Below are positions 26,701 through 39,290 of a stretch of 64,000 bases of DNA, one piece after another. The notes under the pieces were generated by a model. The model made no database searches and had not been told where the DNA came from. It was given only the letters and a program-made list of their open reading frames with translations. Position numbers and translations under genes: made by a program. Origin of the DNA: Camarhynchus parvulus (taxonomy: Eukaryota > Chordata > Aves > Passeriformes > Thraupidae); assembly GCF_901933205.1 (NCBI RefSeq), contig NC_044582.1, positions 14,799,820 through 14,863,819 on the forward strand. Reading direction: 5' to 3'. Position 1 is the stretch's first letter; each line of letters begins with the position of its first letter.

Positions 26701-27699
26701 TCTGCCATCCCCATCCCCAGCCCGCCCTGGGAGCTCCCTGCCTTTCTGCCCTCTGCCCGCCCATCAAGGCCATTTTGTGTTTATGAAAGGAAATGGGGCA
26801 GGGGGAACTCAGTGGCAGCAGCCTCTGTCTATCCACGCTCCAGAATGGACACAGGTCCTGTCTCCAGCCTGACACTCATCCAAGACACACAGAAATCCTT
26901 TTCCCTCTTCAGTGCCTCAGCCCTGCAGCAGAGGAATGGCTCAGGAGATGGGCAGCACCACATGATGTGCCATGGTCACTGTCACTGCCCAGCACCCACC
27001 AACAAACCCAGAACAGAAATGCAAAAGGCCAAATCCACATTATGCACTAGAGATTCTTCTATAATCTGCTACCAGGTCTTGGATAAGTCAAATCTTACCT
27101 CACAGCAGTTATCTCTGAGGAGTAACATGCAATAATCCATGTATTCTTTTATTTTTAATCTTTAGCTGGTACTTTGTGAGACTGAACAAAGACAGAGACG
27201 TGTTGAGGATTCTACCAAGGGTGCATCTGTCTCCAGATGAAAGGCTCCTGACATCAAACTGACTGCAGCTGGGCTGGGAAAAGTTTTAAATCACTGCGAT
27301 CAACACAAGTTTTGCACCAAAGTACAAATACACACGGCATGATTTCCTCTGGGTGACAGGCAAATCCTGTTATTCTACTTATGAATGGGCCTCATTAAGT
27401 AGGAAAAAAAATTGTTGGTGCAACCTGTTCCTTTTTAAATTGAACATATTAAAGTTGATAGATACCCCTAATTCTCTGCTCAGCCTTTTATGTGTTGCAA
27501 TAACACTGCTCCCATTGTTAGGGAAAGTCTTGAGTTTGCATAATCTGCTTTTCATTTCCCTGGCAGCTGCAGATCATTCTTGGTGACTAAATTAAAAACA
27601 GTTTCTTTCAAGAATCCACCAGATCTGTCCTTTTTCCTCCCTGTACCTACAAGTTAGGGAAAAAAAAAAGAAAACAAAGCCTTCCCAACAAGCATTAAA
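23753..27699. other. Intergenic DNA, no gene recognised
   Basis: No supported coding segment is present. About 25200-25760 is GC-rich, with several overlapping open frames on both strands caused by composition. Confidence 0.65.
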
Positions 27700-28040
27700 T
27701 CCCATCAAATCAGGCTGGAAGGTCACCTCATCCATCCCTCTGCCCTGAGGCAAAAATCAGCTCTCCTTAAGCCATCCCTGACAGATGCTCACCTAACTCT
27801 AAAAACCATCCATTGATGATTTCACAGCCCATCCCTTGGCTTACCTCATACCTACAGGTCTGACCTCAATGTCCCTACAACAGCCAAAGCTCCCCAGGGC
27901 TTGTCCTGCCCCCACTGAACTTGGGGAGGTTATTTCTCCTTGCAGAAGAGTACTTCTCACTTTGGAACAGACCTTAAGGTGGGTGCCAAGCTTTCCCAGG
28001 CTTTTCACTCCTCTCATTTATTCCAAATATCTCTGTCTAC
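27700..28040 (-). mobile_element. Old CR1 LINE fragment
   Basis: In reverse orientation the sequence follows an older CR1 3' region: tggaaggtcacctcatccatccc, a ccctgacagatgctcacct block, a catccattgatgatttcacagcc block and a cttgtcctgcccc block. It is well diverged. A solo LTR is inserted at its right end. Confidence 0.75.
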
Positions 28041-28425
28041 TGTGATGGTGTTCACAGGGGTCTTAGGATGAGGGAAGAGATGAGGATCTGACTCCATGTT
28101 TCAGAAGGCTTGATTTATTATTTTATGACGCATATTGCATTAAAACTATACTAAAAGAATAGAAGAAAGGATTTCATCAGAAGGCTGGCTAAGAATAGAA
28201 AAAGAAAGAATGATAACAAAAGCTTCTGTCTTGGACAGAGAGTCCGAGCCAGCTGTGATTTGCCATTAACTAGCAACAACTAACATGGGCCAATCAAAGA
28301 TGCACCTGTTGCATTCCACAACAGCAGATAATTTTTTGTTGTTTACATTTTGTTCCTGAGGCCTCTCAGCTTCTCAGGAGAAAATATCCTAAGGAAAGGA
28401 TTTTTCAGAAAATATCATGGCTACA
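28041..28425 (-). mobile_element. Solo LTR of an endogenous retrovirus with intact 6-bp target site duplication
   Basis: The element is bounded by TG...CA and flanked on both sides by the identical hexamer gtctac (28035-28040 and 28426-28431). It is 385 bp long and nearly collinear with the reverse complement of 15416-15801. AATAAA lies in sense orientation near its 3' end. A 6-bp duplication is typical of class II (ERVK-like) insertions. No retroviral coding sequence remains, so it is a recombined solo LTR. Confidence 0.92.
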
Positions 28426-30799
28426 GTCTACAGCCTCAAAAGCTCAGCCCTGTTCCAGAGCCCAGCACAGAGCAGTGAGGAAACACAGGAATGGGGCTGG
28501 GTGTGGGGAGAAGTGGGGAAAACCCCAGGAAGTTCAGAAGAGGAAGGGGCAAGAAGCTGGGTGATAAATTGAAATGTGCAATGACCTTCTTTGCCCCACT
28601 TTGGCTGTGCTAGAGCTCACCTTGACTGCAAAAGACACTCCAATTTCCTGAAAGGCAAAAGAAAAAAAGGAATGAAAAAGAATGAATGAAAAGGCAAAAA
28701 GAAAAACAAGGAATGAAATCTCACCATCAGCTGAGGCTTACAGCAGCACTGAGAACTGGCATTCCACATGTCATGTAACAAAGCCCTAAGCCTTGGAGGG
28801 ATTTCTGTAAGGTGACAGTTCTTGCCCTAGGACACAGTTTGGCCACTCCTGGCTCTGTGCTCAGATTTCCTGGCTCTCCCAGCCCAGCAAGGCTGCTCAG
28901 CCCTGGGTTTTGGGCCACCCTTAGTGCACTCAGCCCGCCCTGGGCTCAGCTCCCTGAGCCACGAGAACCAGAGGATGCTCCTGGAGGTGCCTGAAACAGG
29001 CAGGGCTCAGCTCAGAGGGCAGGGCAGGGCAGGAGCCCTGCCTGGCATCTCCTCTCCTCTGGTGAGTGATTTGCACTGCCATGCTGTTCCAATCACAGCA
29101 ATTGTGCCTGACACCAGCTGCTCTGCCCCGTGGAGGCAGGCACAGCCCTGACAAACAGGACACTAAGTGCTCCTTAAGGACATTACTGCAGCACTCCCAG
29201 CTGTTACACTTTTGCTGGGAGAATTTAAAGGTATCTTGTTAAAGATGTAGCACAATGTCAGCATTAACAGTTTCCTCCTGTTTTGCCTTCCAAAGTGTCC
29301 CATCCTACGGAGTTCTATTAATACAGGCTGAAATTTCCAGATTTAAAAGCTAATTAAATCCCACTTTAAGCTTTCACAGAGGGGATTAGCTGGAACTTAC
29401 CCACTGCTTATGCTGCTGTTTGGTTTGTGTGGGGAAAATACAACTAAAAACACCTTTCCCAGGGAGATCAAACCCCACTTTGCACATTTGCACATGGAGA
29501 GAAATAATCCATAAAAATAAAACAAACCAGTCCACACTACCACAGTGAGCCTCTGGTTACAGCCAGTGCACAGGGCCTGTGAAATACCAAACTCTCAAAG
29601 ATACCAAACCAGAGCTTAGGGAAATTTTCATTTTACATCTGAAGAATTAAAATTATACTGTTCCATTCTGTATATGGCTTAAGAGGAATAAAACTTATTG
29701 GCCTACATATAAGAAAATAGAGATAAAATTATTTACATTTTTAGATAAAAGGCAAATATGTTGGAGTATAGCAGTATCACCCAATTGAAACTAAATTCCA
29801 ATGCATTTGATTTCACTCACCTGTCAAAATGCTGGATGGAAGAGCACAGGCAAATTAAATATTTTTCTATTTTACAGAAAGGACAAATTCCATAAACATG
29901 TTCATTTTTACATTTATTTGACAAAACGCTGTACACAGTATTAATCTTTGCAAAATAATAATTGTGTACGCACAGTGGATTGATTTGAGACCAGAGTTAG
30001 GGACACAGTGTGTGACAACATTGCACAAACAGTTCTTCCACAGAATCTTAACTTTCCAGCATTAAAATATATAAAAGAGAGTGTGATTCTTATTTATTGT
30101 GGTGAGGTAAACATTTCTTCCTTCAGAGCAGTGTGGCTTTGATGCACCTCCAAGAAAGCTGCTAAGGATACCCTTCTCCTTCATTCTGCCAATAACTACA
30201 GACCTAGAGGCATATTTATTGCTCTTCTAATGGTCACACGTTTTTTCCTTGAGCAATATGTAGAGAAAGGAATGGAGAAGGAAAAACCTGCAGGAATTGA
30301 TGATAGCAACCCATCTGCACTATTTGTGTCAGGAGCCAAAGATTAGTGCAGATAACTCATTTTGAATGTAACAGTTTTAATGGAAATGTCAAGAAAAATT
30401 TATTTACATTTTTCTAAGCAGAACATGGTATTGATTAGAGCTGCTCAAAAAAAATCACGATTAGGAATTTATTTCACAAATTTTTATATCTCTGCCCATT
30501 TACAAGAGCAGATCATAATATCCCCTCATTTGTTCACTGTTCAAATTTATTGATGATTTTCAGCACATAATTCCTGGGCAGAGTGAGATTTGTACAAAGT
30601 TCTTTAGTTACACAAGATCTTCAGTATTGCCTTCTGTTCCCTGAATGAATGATTTGTGTAACCAACAGCTTGAATTTTGACTGCTACAAAAGAGAATATA
30701 ATCAAAATGAATCTTGGTCAATATCTGAGTACTGAAACTTAGGTTTTTTTTTCTTACACATACTTTTACTGATGCCTGAGAAGTCAAATACTTCAAAAA
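28426..30799. other. Intergenic DNA between the solo LTR and the SUCLG2 3' end
   Basis: The left third is GC-rich without a convincing gene. From about 29170 it becomes AT-rich and appears unique, with several AATAAA words in SUCLG2 orientation that could serve as alternative downstream poly(A) sites. Confidence 0.6.
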
Positions 30800-31732
30800 T
30801 TGAAAAGTTCATTTGTGTTTTATTCCCAATAAATTAGAAATGGTTGTTGGAAGGCAAGTCAGATGAAGAATTCTCCATGCTCCTGAAAGAAAACTGCTTC
30901 AGTTTCTCATCTTATTTTAAAACCTCACAGCAGTGACATTCTCACAAAAGAGGTTATTTTAAAAAGTTAGCAGCCCTTTCCTTAGTGGCAGAAACATCCT
31001 CCTGGAGCCCCCTGGATGGCATTGCTCCACCTGGAAATACAGCAGGGCATTTCCAAAGACCAGAAAAGAAATGAATCACATTTCAGTGGTTTATAGGCAC
31101 AGTAAGTGGGAGTTCCTTTCACTACCAACTTCTCAGTCCCTTTTCCTATTGTGAGGTATCCATTGGCATCAACAGAAGATAATCATCTTAAGGCAAAACC
31201 AGTGATTTCCAAAAAAAAAATAAACATCATTCATTTGAATAAAAAATAGGATTGTAAGCACAGCTTTATACATTATTGCAAAAGTCCATAAAAAATATAA
31301 ACCCATTGTTAGTTTGCTGACTCTTTAAAATACAAAAAGACAAATGAAAATATTGTGAAATAGGTGACCTAAAAGTGTTTGATTAAAGAACAATTCTGTT
31401 GACAGAATCAATTATTACTTATTTTGTCTTATCATGAGTTTATCAGCGACAATTTGGGAAGGAGAGACAAAAAAGAACTTTAGGGAGTGAAGTATTACTT
31501 ATTACAGTTGTGACTACCAAAATTACCAAAATTAGACAAAGACATACAAACTTTTGAAGACTGTAGCTGCAAAATTTCTGAAGGCCAACTTGCAAGCTGT
31601 GGCCTGGGGTGGCCACATATCTCCAGTTAAATCCTGATCTCTGCTTGGGAGAACTCCATTAATCCTCTGGAACAACAGCAGGAATGACACCTTGTGAAAC
31701 ACAAGTTTTCCATGAGAATAACCTTCAAGGTG
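30800..31732 (-). other. SUCLG2: SUCLG2 3' untranslated region (probable extent)
   Basis: This is the sequence immediately downstream of the SUCLG2 stop on the minus strand. It is AT-rich, has no repeat that I recognise, and contains no canonical AATAAA in sense orientation until about 910 bases past the stop. The left limit is inferred from that signal. Variant hexamers such as TATAAA lie closer, so a shorter UTR is possible. Confidence 0.45.
30819..30824 (-). terminator. Candidate SUCLG2 poly(A) signal (AATAAA)
   Basis: TTTATT on the plus strand is AATAAA in SUCLG2 orientation, and it is the first canonical hexamer after the stop codon. A TG-containing stretch (tatgtgt) follows downstream. 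Other AATAAA copies occur further left, around 30546, 30468 and 30396, so the choice is tentative. Confidence 0.35.
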
Positions 31733-31848
31733 TTATTTTTTGGCCACACTTGCCACTGCCTTCTTTGCTGCATCCTCCAGGTCATTGGCAGATGTGATGG
31801 GGAGTCCACTTTCACTGAGAATCCTCTGGGCTTCCTGCACATTTGTTC
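31733..31848 (-). CDS. SUCLG2: SUCLG2 last coding segment with stop codon
   Basis: The segment begins with the two bases that complete the glycine codon split from the upstream exon, then encodes 37 residues and a TAA stop at 31733-31735. It opens TNVQEAQRILSESGLPITSA and ends in AAKKAVASVAKK, which matches the C-terminus of vertebrate SUCLG2. The acceptor on the minus strand is a short T-run followed by AG at 31849-31850. Phase agrees exactly with the penultimate exon: 1 base plus 2 bases make GGA. This is the end of the ligase-CoA domain, which packs against the alpha subunit. The distance to the previous exon is about 7.3 kb. The coding sequence is intact, so this looks like a functional gene rather than a retrocopy. 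Confidence 0.97.
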
Positions 31849-32420
31849 CTAAAAAAGAACACTGACTATAATTAGTAATTAATATTAATGAATAAATGAA
31901 CATATCCTCCCATGCCTCTGAAAAATCAGGTAATGCCTCAAACTACACATCATTTCAGTTTAGCAGCAGATCAAATGAGTGCCTTAGACTGAGCAGAGGA
32001 GAAGGGGCTCCTAATTCCAGCGACAATTGTGACAGACAATGCAACCTGAAAATGGCACTTGTGTGCACAACAGGGGCTTGGTGGAGATGAGAGGGGCAGT
32101 GCAGCATCCCCCAGAGCCAGCAGGGACATCCAGCAAGAGCTCTGGGCAATGGACCACATGCCAGGCTCTTTTAAAGGCATTTATTAGCCATAATCAGCTA
32201 CAGCTCATCAGTGAGTCAACAGTAACTAAAATTCACCTGTGATAACTGAAAGCTGCCACATGAGCTGTTGAAAGGCAAAGATTTGGGTAATCCTGAATAT
32301 TTAACCGGGTTTAAGCTGCTCCTGAATATGCTGTTGCATTTTTACTAAAAACAGGGAATACAAAGGTCCCTGAAGTAATTCAGCATGACACCAATCCCTC
32401 CTCTGCTGCTGCACTAAATT

Positions 32421-32540
32421 ATTACAATCACAGAAACATTTAGGTTGGAAAAGACCCTTAAGATCTTTGAATATGACTAGAAATCCAGCACTGCCAAGTC
32501 CACCAGTAAACCATGTCCCTGAGTGCCATGTCCACGCCAC
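32421..32540 (-). mobile_element. CR1 LINE fragment
   Basis: Read in reverse, this is a CR1 3' end. On the plus strand it begins acaatcacagaaac and continues ggttggaaaagaccc, then cactgccaagtccaccagtaa and catgtccctgagtgccatgtc. It is short, moderately diverged and lies in the last SUCLG2 intron. Confidence 0.85.
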
Positions 32541-35155
32541 ATCAAGGAGAAAATATGATTACACAGCACAAGGGCTGCAGTTTGTATGGAAAAAGCTCAA
32601 CTTCAGTCAACAGACTAATGCAAAGGAAAGGAAAAAACCCAAAGCTGAAAAAGATATTTCAGGAAAATACATTTTCCCCACTTTCCTTGTCTAAAAGACA
32701 AGAGCATCACCTTCCCATTTACTCTATCTCATTCTTTTTGGAAAACTGAGACTAACAGAAAATCTGAATTCTCCAGAGCTCTCTGCAGCAAAGCAAATGA
32801 CACTTTTGATCACTGCTGTTCTCTGCACCACAGAAGAATCTGGAGTCAGACATCCTACTGAGGAAGCAGAATCCACATTTTGGGGTCACACACTAGGCAC
32901 AAGCACCCTGAGCTGGGCCTATTTAGAATAATTTCTGTCCTCTCCAATGTCAGGTTCCTTGTTCATTTGCCACGCCAAATGCTTAATTACTTTGTAATTC
33001 CTCGACCTAGCAAAATGAATTTTAATTCTATTTGGAGCTATACACTAATAATACCCTTAATTATTAACCAAGTAAGAAGCATTCTCTTTACTGTGCAACT
33101 TCCAGAATGCTCATTTTAAAGGATGATTTTTCAATTTTTTTTTTTTCGCAGACTTCATAAAACATCTGAAATGGTACCACAGAAGCAGAGCAATTTCAAA
33201 AGCCTGTTTCATCAGCATGCTCAAGTCAGGATTGCCACTCCTGGAGCTGAAAGGGACCAAAGGCATCCCTGTCACAGCACTTTGTGATGGGAGAGGCAGG
33301 ATCAGGAAGAGGAATGTGGGACCCATCTGCTCCCTCTGCAAAGGCTCTGGCAGAACAGGTCATGCTTCCCATGGCTGTGCAGAGGACACGCTGCAGGGTT
33401 TGTGTGGGAAGGTCAAAGGCATCTGAAATCTTTGACAGAAGGGGGATTTGGTTGCTTAGTAACACTCAGAACTGTACAGAACTTTTTATACAGAGAAAAA
33501 AATAATATTATGGGCAAAAAAAGAGCATAATATTTGATTTTTGTTCAAGTATCCTATATTATATAATGTGGAGGCTGCTGCTTGTCAGCTCAGCACTGCA
33601 CAGGGAAGGCAAGAGCCATTCCCAGGGCTCTGTTCTCTTTGGAGTCCCTCACATTTTTATAGTGATTCCCAAAAGGTTCTGCCTTTTATTTAGATAAAAG
33701 TGTGATAAACATTTAAAACAAGCAAGAATGTACTGATCTCTCAAATAGGATTCTACAAGACAAAGTGTTATGAGGAGAAAAAAATGGAAAGAGTGAAATT
33801 TTCCTGGAAATTTTCCCACACAGAAAAAAAATATTGTGGTTTTTGTGATAACCATGTATTTAAAACTAAACTTTTGTTCTTCACTAAGTGGCCAATATTA
33901 ATTTACTAACGGGTCAGAGAGGGAACAATACATTGGATCTGTTCTGCACTGCATTGATTGCTCTCCACAGCACTTGTCTAACATGCATTACAAAATCAAT
34001 ACAAAACACAGGCCCCTGAGAAGGGAGGGGGAGTTTATGCAGGGAAATGAAATGATGAAAGCTGAAAAAAAAATCTCACTGCAGTCAAAACTGTATGAGT
34101 ACATTTTGTATTTCTTAAATAAAACACTTTTATAGGCAGGCCATACAACTAACCACACTTTTTAGCAAGCACTTCCTTTGCTATAATTATCCTTTTTTTT
34201 TGCCTTTTTTTTTTGGTGGTAGCCTTTTATCTCATTGTGATTAAGTATTTTAGCTATGTGGAGAATATGGAAATTATAATGAGCCTGCTAAAAGCAGAGG
34301 TAAAAGATTTAAAATTAAACATTCCAAAAACACTGGAAACACTTAGGAATCTACAAAGAACACCATCTTGTTGCAACAGATGTTAAAATAAACAAATAAA
34401 GAATCCCACTATTCCAGCATTAACCTCCTGCCACTGGATGGTGTCAGAGAACTGTGAACAGAATTCCATACCCAGGATATCAGAATAATCTGCCCTTCCC
34501 CTGCCCTGCAGCCAACTGAGAAAATTCACAAGGCTGGAGGCTGTGGGGCTTTTGCTGTTGCTGGGGTTTATTGTTTGGGGATTTTGTGTGTGTGTTTGTT
34601 TTGGTGTTTTTTTAAACTGGATTCTATGAAGAGAATGGCTTTCTAATCAGAAGTTTTTGTCTTCTGACATATATTACTGTCAACAACACTCCCCAGCAAA
34701 CCTGGAAAGATGTAATTTTATCGGCATGCACCTTCAGGCTTTGTAATCTAAACATCCCCCTGCTGGAAACCTGGCTTCTGGAACAACCTCAGTCTGTGTC
34801 AATGCAATCTCACATTCCCACTTCTGTGGGTCTGAAATCTCTGCTACCAGCAGCAAAGCAAATGTACTCAACTCATTACCAAAAAAAAAATCCTAATAAT
34901 AAATGTTCTGTCTAAGCATGTCTCTACCAGTGGTGAGGTTACACCAGCACTCCCTGGGAGAGGCTGAATGAAAATCAAACCAATAAAATACAACCACATG
35001 CAGGATTTAGATTATGTTCCCTTACTCACTTGGCCTGCCATAGACCCATCAGAACAGGCTAAATGGTCACTGCTTAATGCTGATGCTTAGAGAGGATGCA
35101 GGATTCCGCAGTGCCATTTCTGGCTTTTCAGGTAAATAAGCTATAAGGGATAAGA

Positions 35156-35422
35156 CACAGTTATATACATTTGCTATGTGCTAGCAAATAGATGAATAAT
35201 ACAAAAAATACTCTGATTGACCCAAAACATTCTGCTATGACAAAAAAAGTCACAATATACAGAATATCAATTATTATTAATGACATGAGCACAGTTACAT
35301 ACATTGCTATGTGCTAGCAAATAGATGAATAATACAAAAAATACTCTGATTGACCCAAAACATTCTGCTATGACAAAAAAAGTCACAATATGCAGAATGT
35401 CTATTATTATTAGTGACATGAG
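35156..35422. repeat. Direct tandem duplication, two copies of about 134 bp
   Basis: Copy 1 spans 35156-35289 and copy 2 spans 35290-35422, head to tail. They differ at only a handful of positions, including one 1-base indel and changes such as atacagaatatc versus atgcagaatgtc. Both begin cacagtta and end gacatgag. The sequence lies in the last SUCLG2 intron and has no coding potential. Confidence 0.97.
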
Positions 35423-37049
35423 CAGGCTGTGCCCATGGTACAGGATCCCTAGCAGGGGTCCAGCTTGGCCATGCTGCACTGCTGAGGGCACTGAGCCACA
35501 GGGATCTCCCCCAGCAGGGATCCAGGCAATGAATGCACTCCTGTCTTCTCCCAGCCTGGAAACTTGGGACCTCTCAGGTCCCAAAGACAGGTATTGGACA
35601 ATCAGGTTTGAAGTTCATCACTTCTTCAACAAGATTTGATTTGAGGTTTGGCTGGTGCCAAGCTCTAATTAGTGACCTTTAGGTAGGGAACATACAAAGT
35701 TTTGGTGGCTCACACATCTCACACCTGCTGGCTCTGCAGTCAAGAATAAACCAGCATCCACTGCCTATCTGTAAAAGACAATTAAACTCTATTATATCCA
35801 CTCCATTTGCCCTTTCCTACCTTAAACCTTCCCCAAAGAATATTTTAATCTCTCCTTCTGCCTCATGTTTACATCCTAACAGGCAAGGGCAGATTTAAAT
35901 TTGTGCTGAATGTTTAAACCCAAGATGTCTGCACAGGCTGATCTGAATGAAGCTCTAAGTGTGACTTTGCAATATCCCATTCTTCTCTCTTGACAGCCAA
36001 TTTGGGATACTAAAAATCAAAAAAATCAGGCACACATACTAAACTATACCTGCAAACAAGACACACAAGCTGGAGCAAATTTTCACTTGTGTGTAAAAGA
36101 TTTCTGAAGATACTAGAATATTTCAGATTCTGAAGAACACACAAGGTTACTGATCACACGGAAGGAAAATTTAAAAAAAATTGCATTCAGACATGTGAAT
36201 AAAAAGCAACTTGTATCTATCTGAATTTCAACATATTAAGTAGTTATGATTCCTCCCAGTCCTTCTTGCCCTATGACCAGAGAAGGAGAGAATTCATTTT
36301 CTGAAAGAGAGGATGTAAAATTTCCAGCATAGGAAGCAGATATCTAATTCACTATTCTTTTTTATTCTTCCCTCTTTTCATCTAAGCTCTGAGCTACATA
36401 AATGAGAAGCAAGGCTTGGCTTCCCTTCAGCACTCCTAGTCAGTTTTCACAAAACTTAAGTGAAGAGTATTACATTTTAAAGGGAAAAAATCCTGCATAA
36501 ACCCAGCAGCAGTTACTTTTCTATCTGTAGAAGATGAAATCTGGAATATTTGGATTCTCCATTTGTCCATGAGCTTTTTAAACAATAATCCTGTGTCTCA
36601 GCTGGTGAGTTCTTTACTGATAAGGCAAGCAAACATATGTAATTATAAAGTTACCATTTTCAAAGAGGAGAGTAATCCTTTCTTTATCCACTGGTAAAAC
36701 GGCTTGTAATTATTATACAGCTGAGAACAAAGATTTGTCCACAGAATCCTACTAAATCAAGACAGATTTGACTGATTAAAACTCTAGTCATCAAGACACT
36801 TGTAGTACAGTGCATGTGGGCAAAGAGACTTTAAAGTGCAGGTCACAAATCTGTTAGATTTATGGGAATAATCACAAACCTTCTGCTGGGAAAATGTTCA
36901 AAATGGAAACCCAAAAGAGTGCTTGCTCCTTTTTCTCCTTTTGAACTGTAAAATGTAATCAGTGATGTTTTAAAAAGTCTTGGGTAGTCTTATTACTTCT
37001 ACAGTGCTCATTATTAATTCAAAATCCTTATAAGTTTAAATAACCTGGT

Positions 37050-37360
37050 GTGAGTTCAAAGAACGATGAGGATGGTAAGGGATCCAGAGGGATTGATTTC
37101 TGAGGAAAGATTAAAAGGACCAAACACACATGTATTGCTTGGTTAAGTGATTAAGGAGGCAGAGAAAACAGCAGTGACTTGCTAACAGTTCCAAAATACA
37201 ACATCTGAAGGTTCTAAACATCACAGCTCTTTGTTTAGGATGAACATGAGGAATGTGAGGAAGAATTTAAAAAAAAAAGAGATGAAGATTATGCAAAAGT
37301 GGGAGATTGCTGTATTATTCTGGGAGAGAGTGTCCTAAAGAAAATGTGGTACTGCCATTT
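37050..37360 (+). mobile_element. Probable old CR1 fragment
   Basis: Words such as agattaaaaggaccaaacacac, gcttggttaagtgattaagga, aacagttccaaaata and tgtttaggatgaacatgagg follow the order seen in old CR1 internal and 3' regions. The match is diverged and judged by eye only. Confidence 0.5.
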
Positions 37361-38870
37361 CCAGTGTCAGCAACCAGCCTAGGAGAGCCATTATCAGAGC
37401 TCTAGTGAAGAGTGAGCAGTCCTGGGAAGATGGTAACCCAAAGATGTTTGCATTTGAGTCTGTGTTTGACGCTCTGAAGATTCAGTTTTGATCTCTGTGG
37501 GTGGAGCAGCAAATGACTCAAAGGTCACAGGCACAAGAGGAACAGGCACCTCTGCAGGGCTTTCACTCCTCTGTACAATCATGGAATTACCAAAATTACA
37601 GGAGAAAGGCCAAGCAAACACAGTGGCAGACCCAGCAGACTGCAGTTTAAAATGACCAAGTTGCTCTTCATGTTTCTTTTATAACAGTTTCAAATATCAC
37701 AACAGAAACATCTTGTTCACAGGAAAAACTAATGGCTTTTGCAATATCTTCACTTAAAAAGCAGCACTTACAACAGCTGAGAAGTCTCACAGATCTGACA
37801 GATAAACTTTTTCCCAGCTGTGAAAGACAGGAAAAGTTTTTTTTGCTATGACAAAAAGTGAAACAGCATTGCCTAGAGCTGATAAACAATGAGATTTTAT
37901 ATAATGAAACTTCTCTGCTTCTAAGCAACATCCATCAGTCTCCTTCATCCATATTAAACTTTTTACTCAGTTTCTAAAGGTGTTGACTGGTGCTACACCA
38001 TCCAAAGAAAATTTTCACAATTTGCCTCTAAAATCCATTTTAGGGTATTTAAACTTCCAGCAGAAGCCATGCCAGCACGTGCAGTGCAGCATGAGAATGA
38101 GGGAGGGGAAGGCTCTGCTTTCTCCTGAAACACAAAAGGAGCATCCCCCTAAGCAAAGGGCTCCCTGGGCACTCTGCATCCTCAGGAATCCTGGGGAGGG
38201 CAATTTTTGGAAAGTAAAAAGCCTGATGTACTCAAAACATGTTTTCCTCTCCCTTCTATCACAATGAAAACACCTCAGCATTGCACCTCATGTCCATAAA
38301 GGGATGCATTGCCTCCTTTCATCACCACTGCACACTGACAGGACATTTTATGCTCTTTACACACACACAAACATGAATATGGATGGTTTTGAGTAAGAGT
38401 CCTTAAAACCCACCCAGAAATCCCTCTGTTTTCCAAACCTACTTGCCAGAATGAAATATTTTCAGCTTACCAGGGCTGTGTGCTGATTGCAATCAAGGCA
38501 CTTTTCACTCAGTGGTAGAAGACTCTCCCTCCTTCAGGGCACTTCTCAGAAATTACAGGCAGAACCCCACACCCACTGCCATTTAAGTCTGTAACTGCCA
38601 AAGAGTGCTTGTCCTCCCCCCTCTGTGGCTTTTTTGTTTCTTGTGAAACAATGCTGGATGCACTAAAGAAAAAAATATTCCTTACCATTACCAAATCTTC
38701 TGGTTTTTATTGGATTTTAGCTGGATTGGGGTTTGGGCAGAGGAACACATTACAGTAATTTCTCTCTCAAAAATACTGTTTCTAACATCTTTCTTTTAAT
38801 TGACACTGGTGTAAATTAAAAAAAAATGATATTTTGCTGCAGGTTTAGCAATAATGGAATCGCATTCAGT

Positions 38871-38890
38871 AAAAAAAAAAAAAAAAAAAA
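38871..38890. repeat. Poly-A tract (20 A)
   Basis: This is an uninterrupted run of 20 A residues in the last SUCLG2 intron. It lies about 280 bases from the donor of the penultimate exon. Confidence 0.95.
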
Positions 38891-39169
38891 GAAATACCTC
38901 CCAGTAAACATAAACTTGCATCAAAATAATTCCTATTTGCATTGCAAATCTTACAGGCAAACTCACAGCACTTCCATTGCAAACTTTCATTGCTTCCAGT
39001 AACATCAGGGTCCATAAATGCAGAAATATGAGTTTATTGACTTCAGGTTGTGCTATGGCCGAAGAATTGAACATATTGTATAGGAGTAATATGTTTAGGA
39101 GAAGAAGAAATTCTGAGCGAATTACTGAGAACCTGAGGGATGATTTTGTCTGAATGCAGCAGCACTCAC

Positions 39170-39290
39170 CTTCCAGTCTGACCACCAGAGGTACTTTCAG
39201 CTCGAGCTCTTGGCAGGCTTTGGTGATACCATTGGCTATGATGGCACAGTTCACAATCCCACCAAATATGTTCACAAGGATTGCTTCAAC
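39170..39290 (-). CDS. SUCLG2: SUCLG2 penultimate coding exon (succinyl-CoA ligase, GDP-forming, beta subunit)
   Basis: The exon encodes 40 residues plus the first base of a split glycine codon. It starts in phase 0 with [11 protein letters not shown] and ends with VPLVVRLE-G. On the minus strand it is preceded by a pyrimidine-rich acceptor (tttcctacag) and followed by a strong donor (gaag|gtgagt). The sequence nearly equals the C-terminal ligase-CoA domain of vertebrate SUCLG2; the paralogue SUCLA2 differs clearly in the [13 protein letters not shown] stretch. The NIFGGIV segment contains the Gly-Ile-Val that, in this family, contributes to the substrate/phosphate site shared with the alpha subunit (SUCLG1). 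The enzyme converts succinyl-CoA, GDP and phosphate to succinate, CoA and GTP in the mitochondrial matrix. There are no frameshifts or stops. An open frame runs past both exon ends into intron, but the splice sites fix the limits. Earlier exons are not in the window. Confidence 0.97.

Larger units (their letters stand above)
31849..39169 (-). other. SUCLG2: Last intron of SUCLG2
   Basis: The intron lies between the two SUCLG2 exons, with a GT donor at 39168-39169 and an AG acceptor at 31849-31850 on the minus strand. It is about 7.3 kb of mostly AT-rich sequence. It holds a CR1 remnant (32421-32540), a direct tandem duplication (35156-35422), a probable old CR1 remnant (37050-37360) and a poly-A tract (38871-38890). 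I see no other coding segment in it. Confidence 0.9.

Noticed and set aside
31627..31842. 71-codon frame on the minus strand
   Set aside because: It is an out-of-frame overlap with the SUCLG2 terminal exon, which reads in a different frame and matches the known C-terminus.
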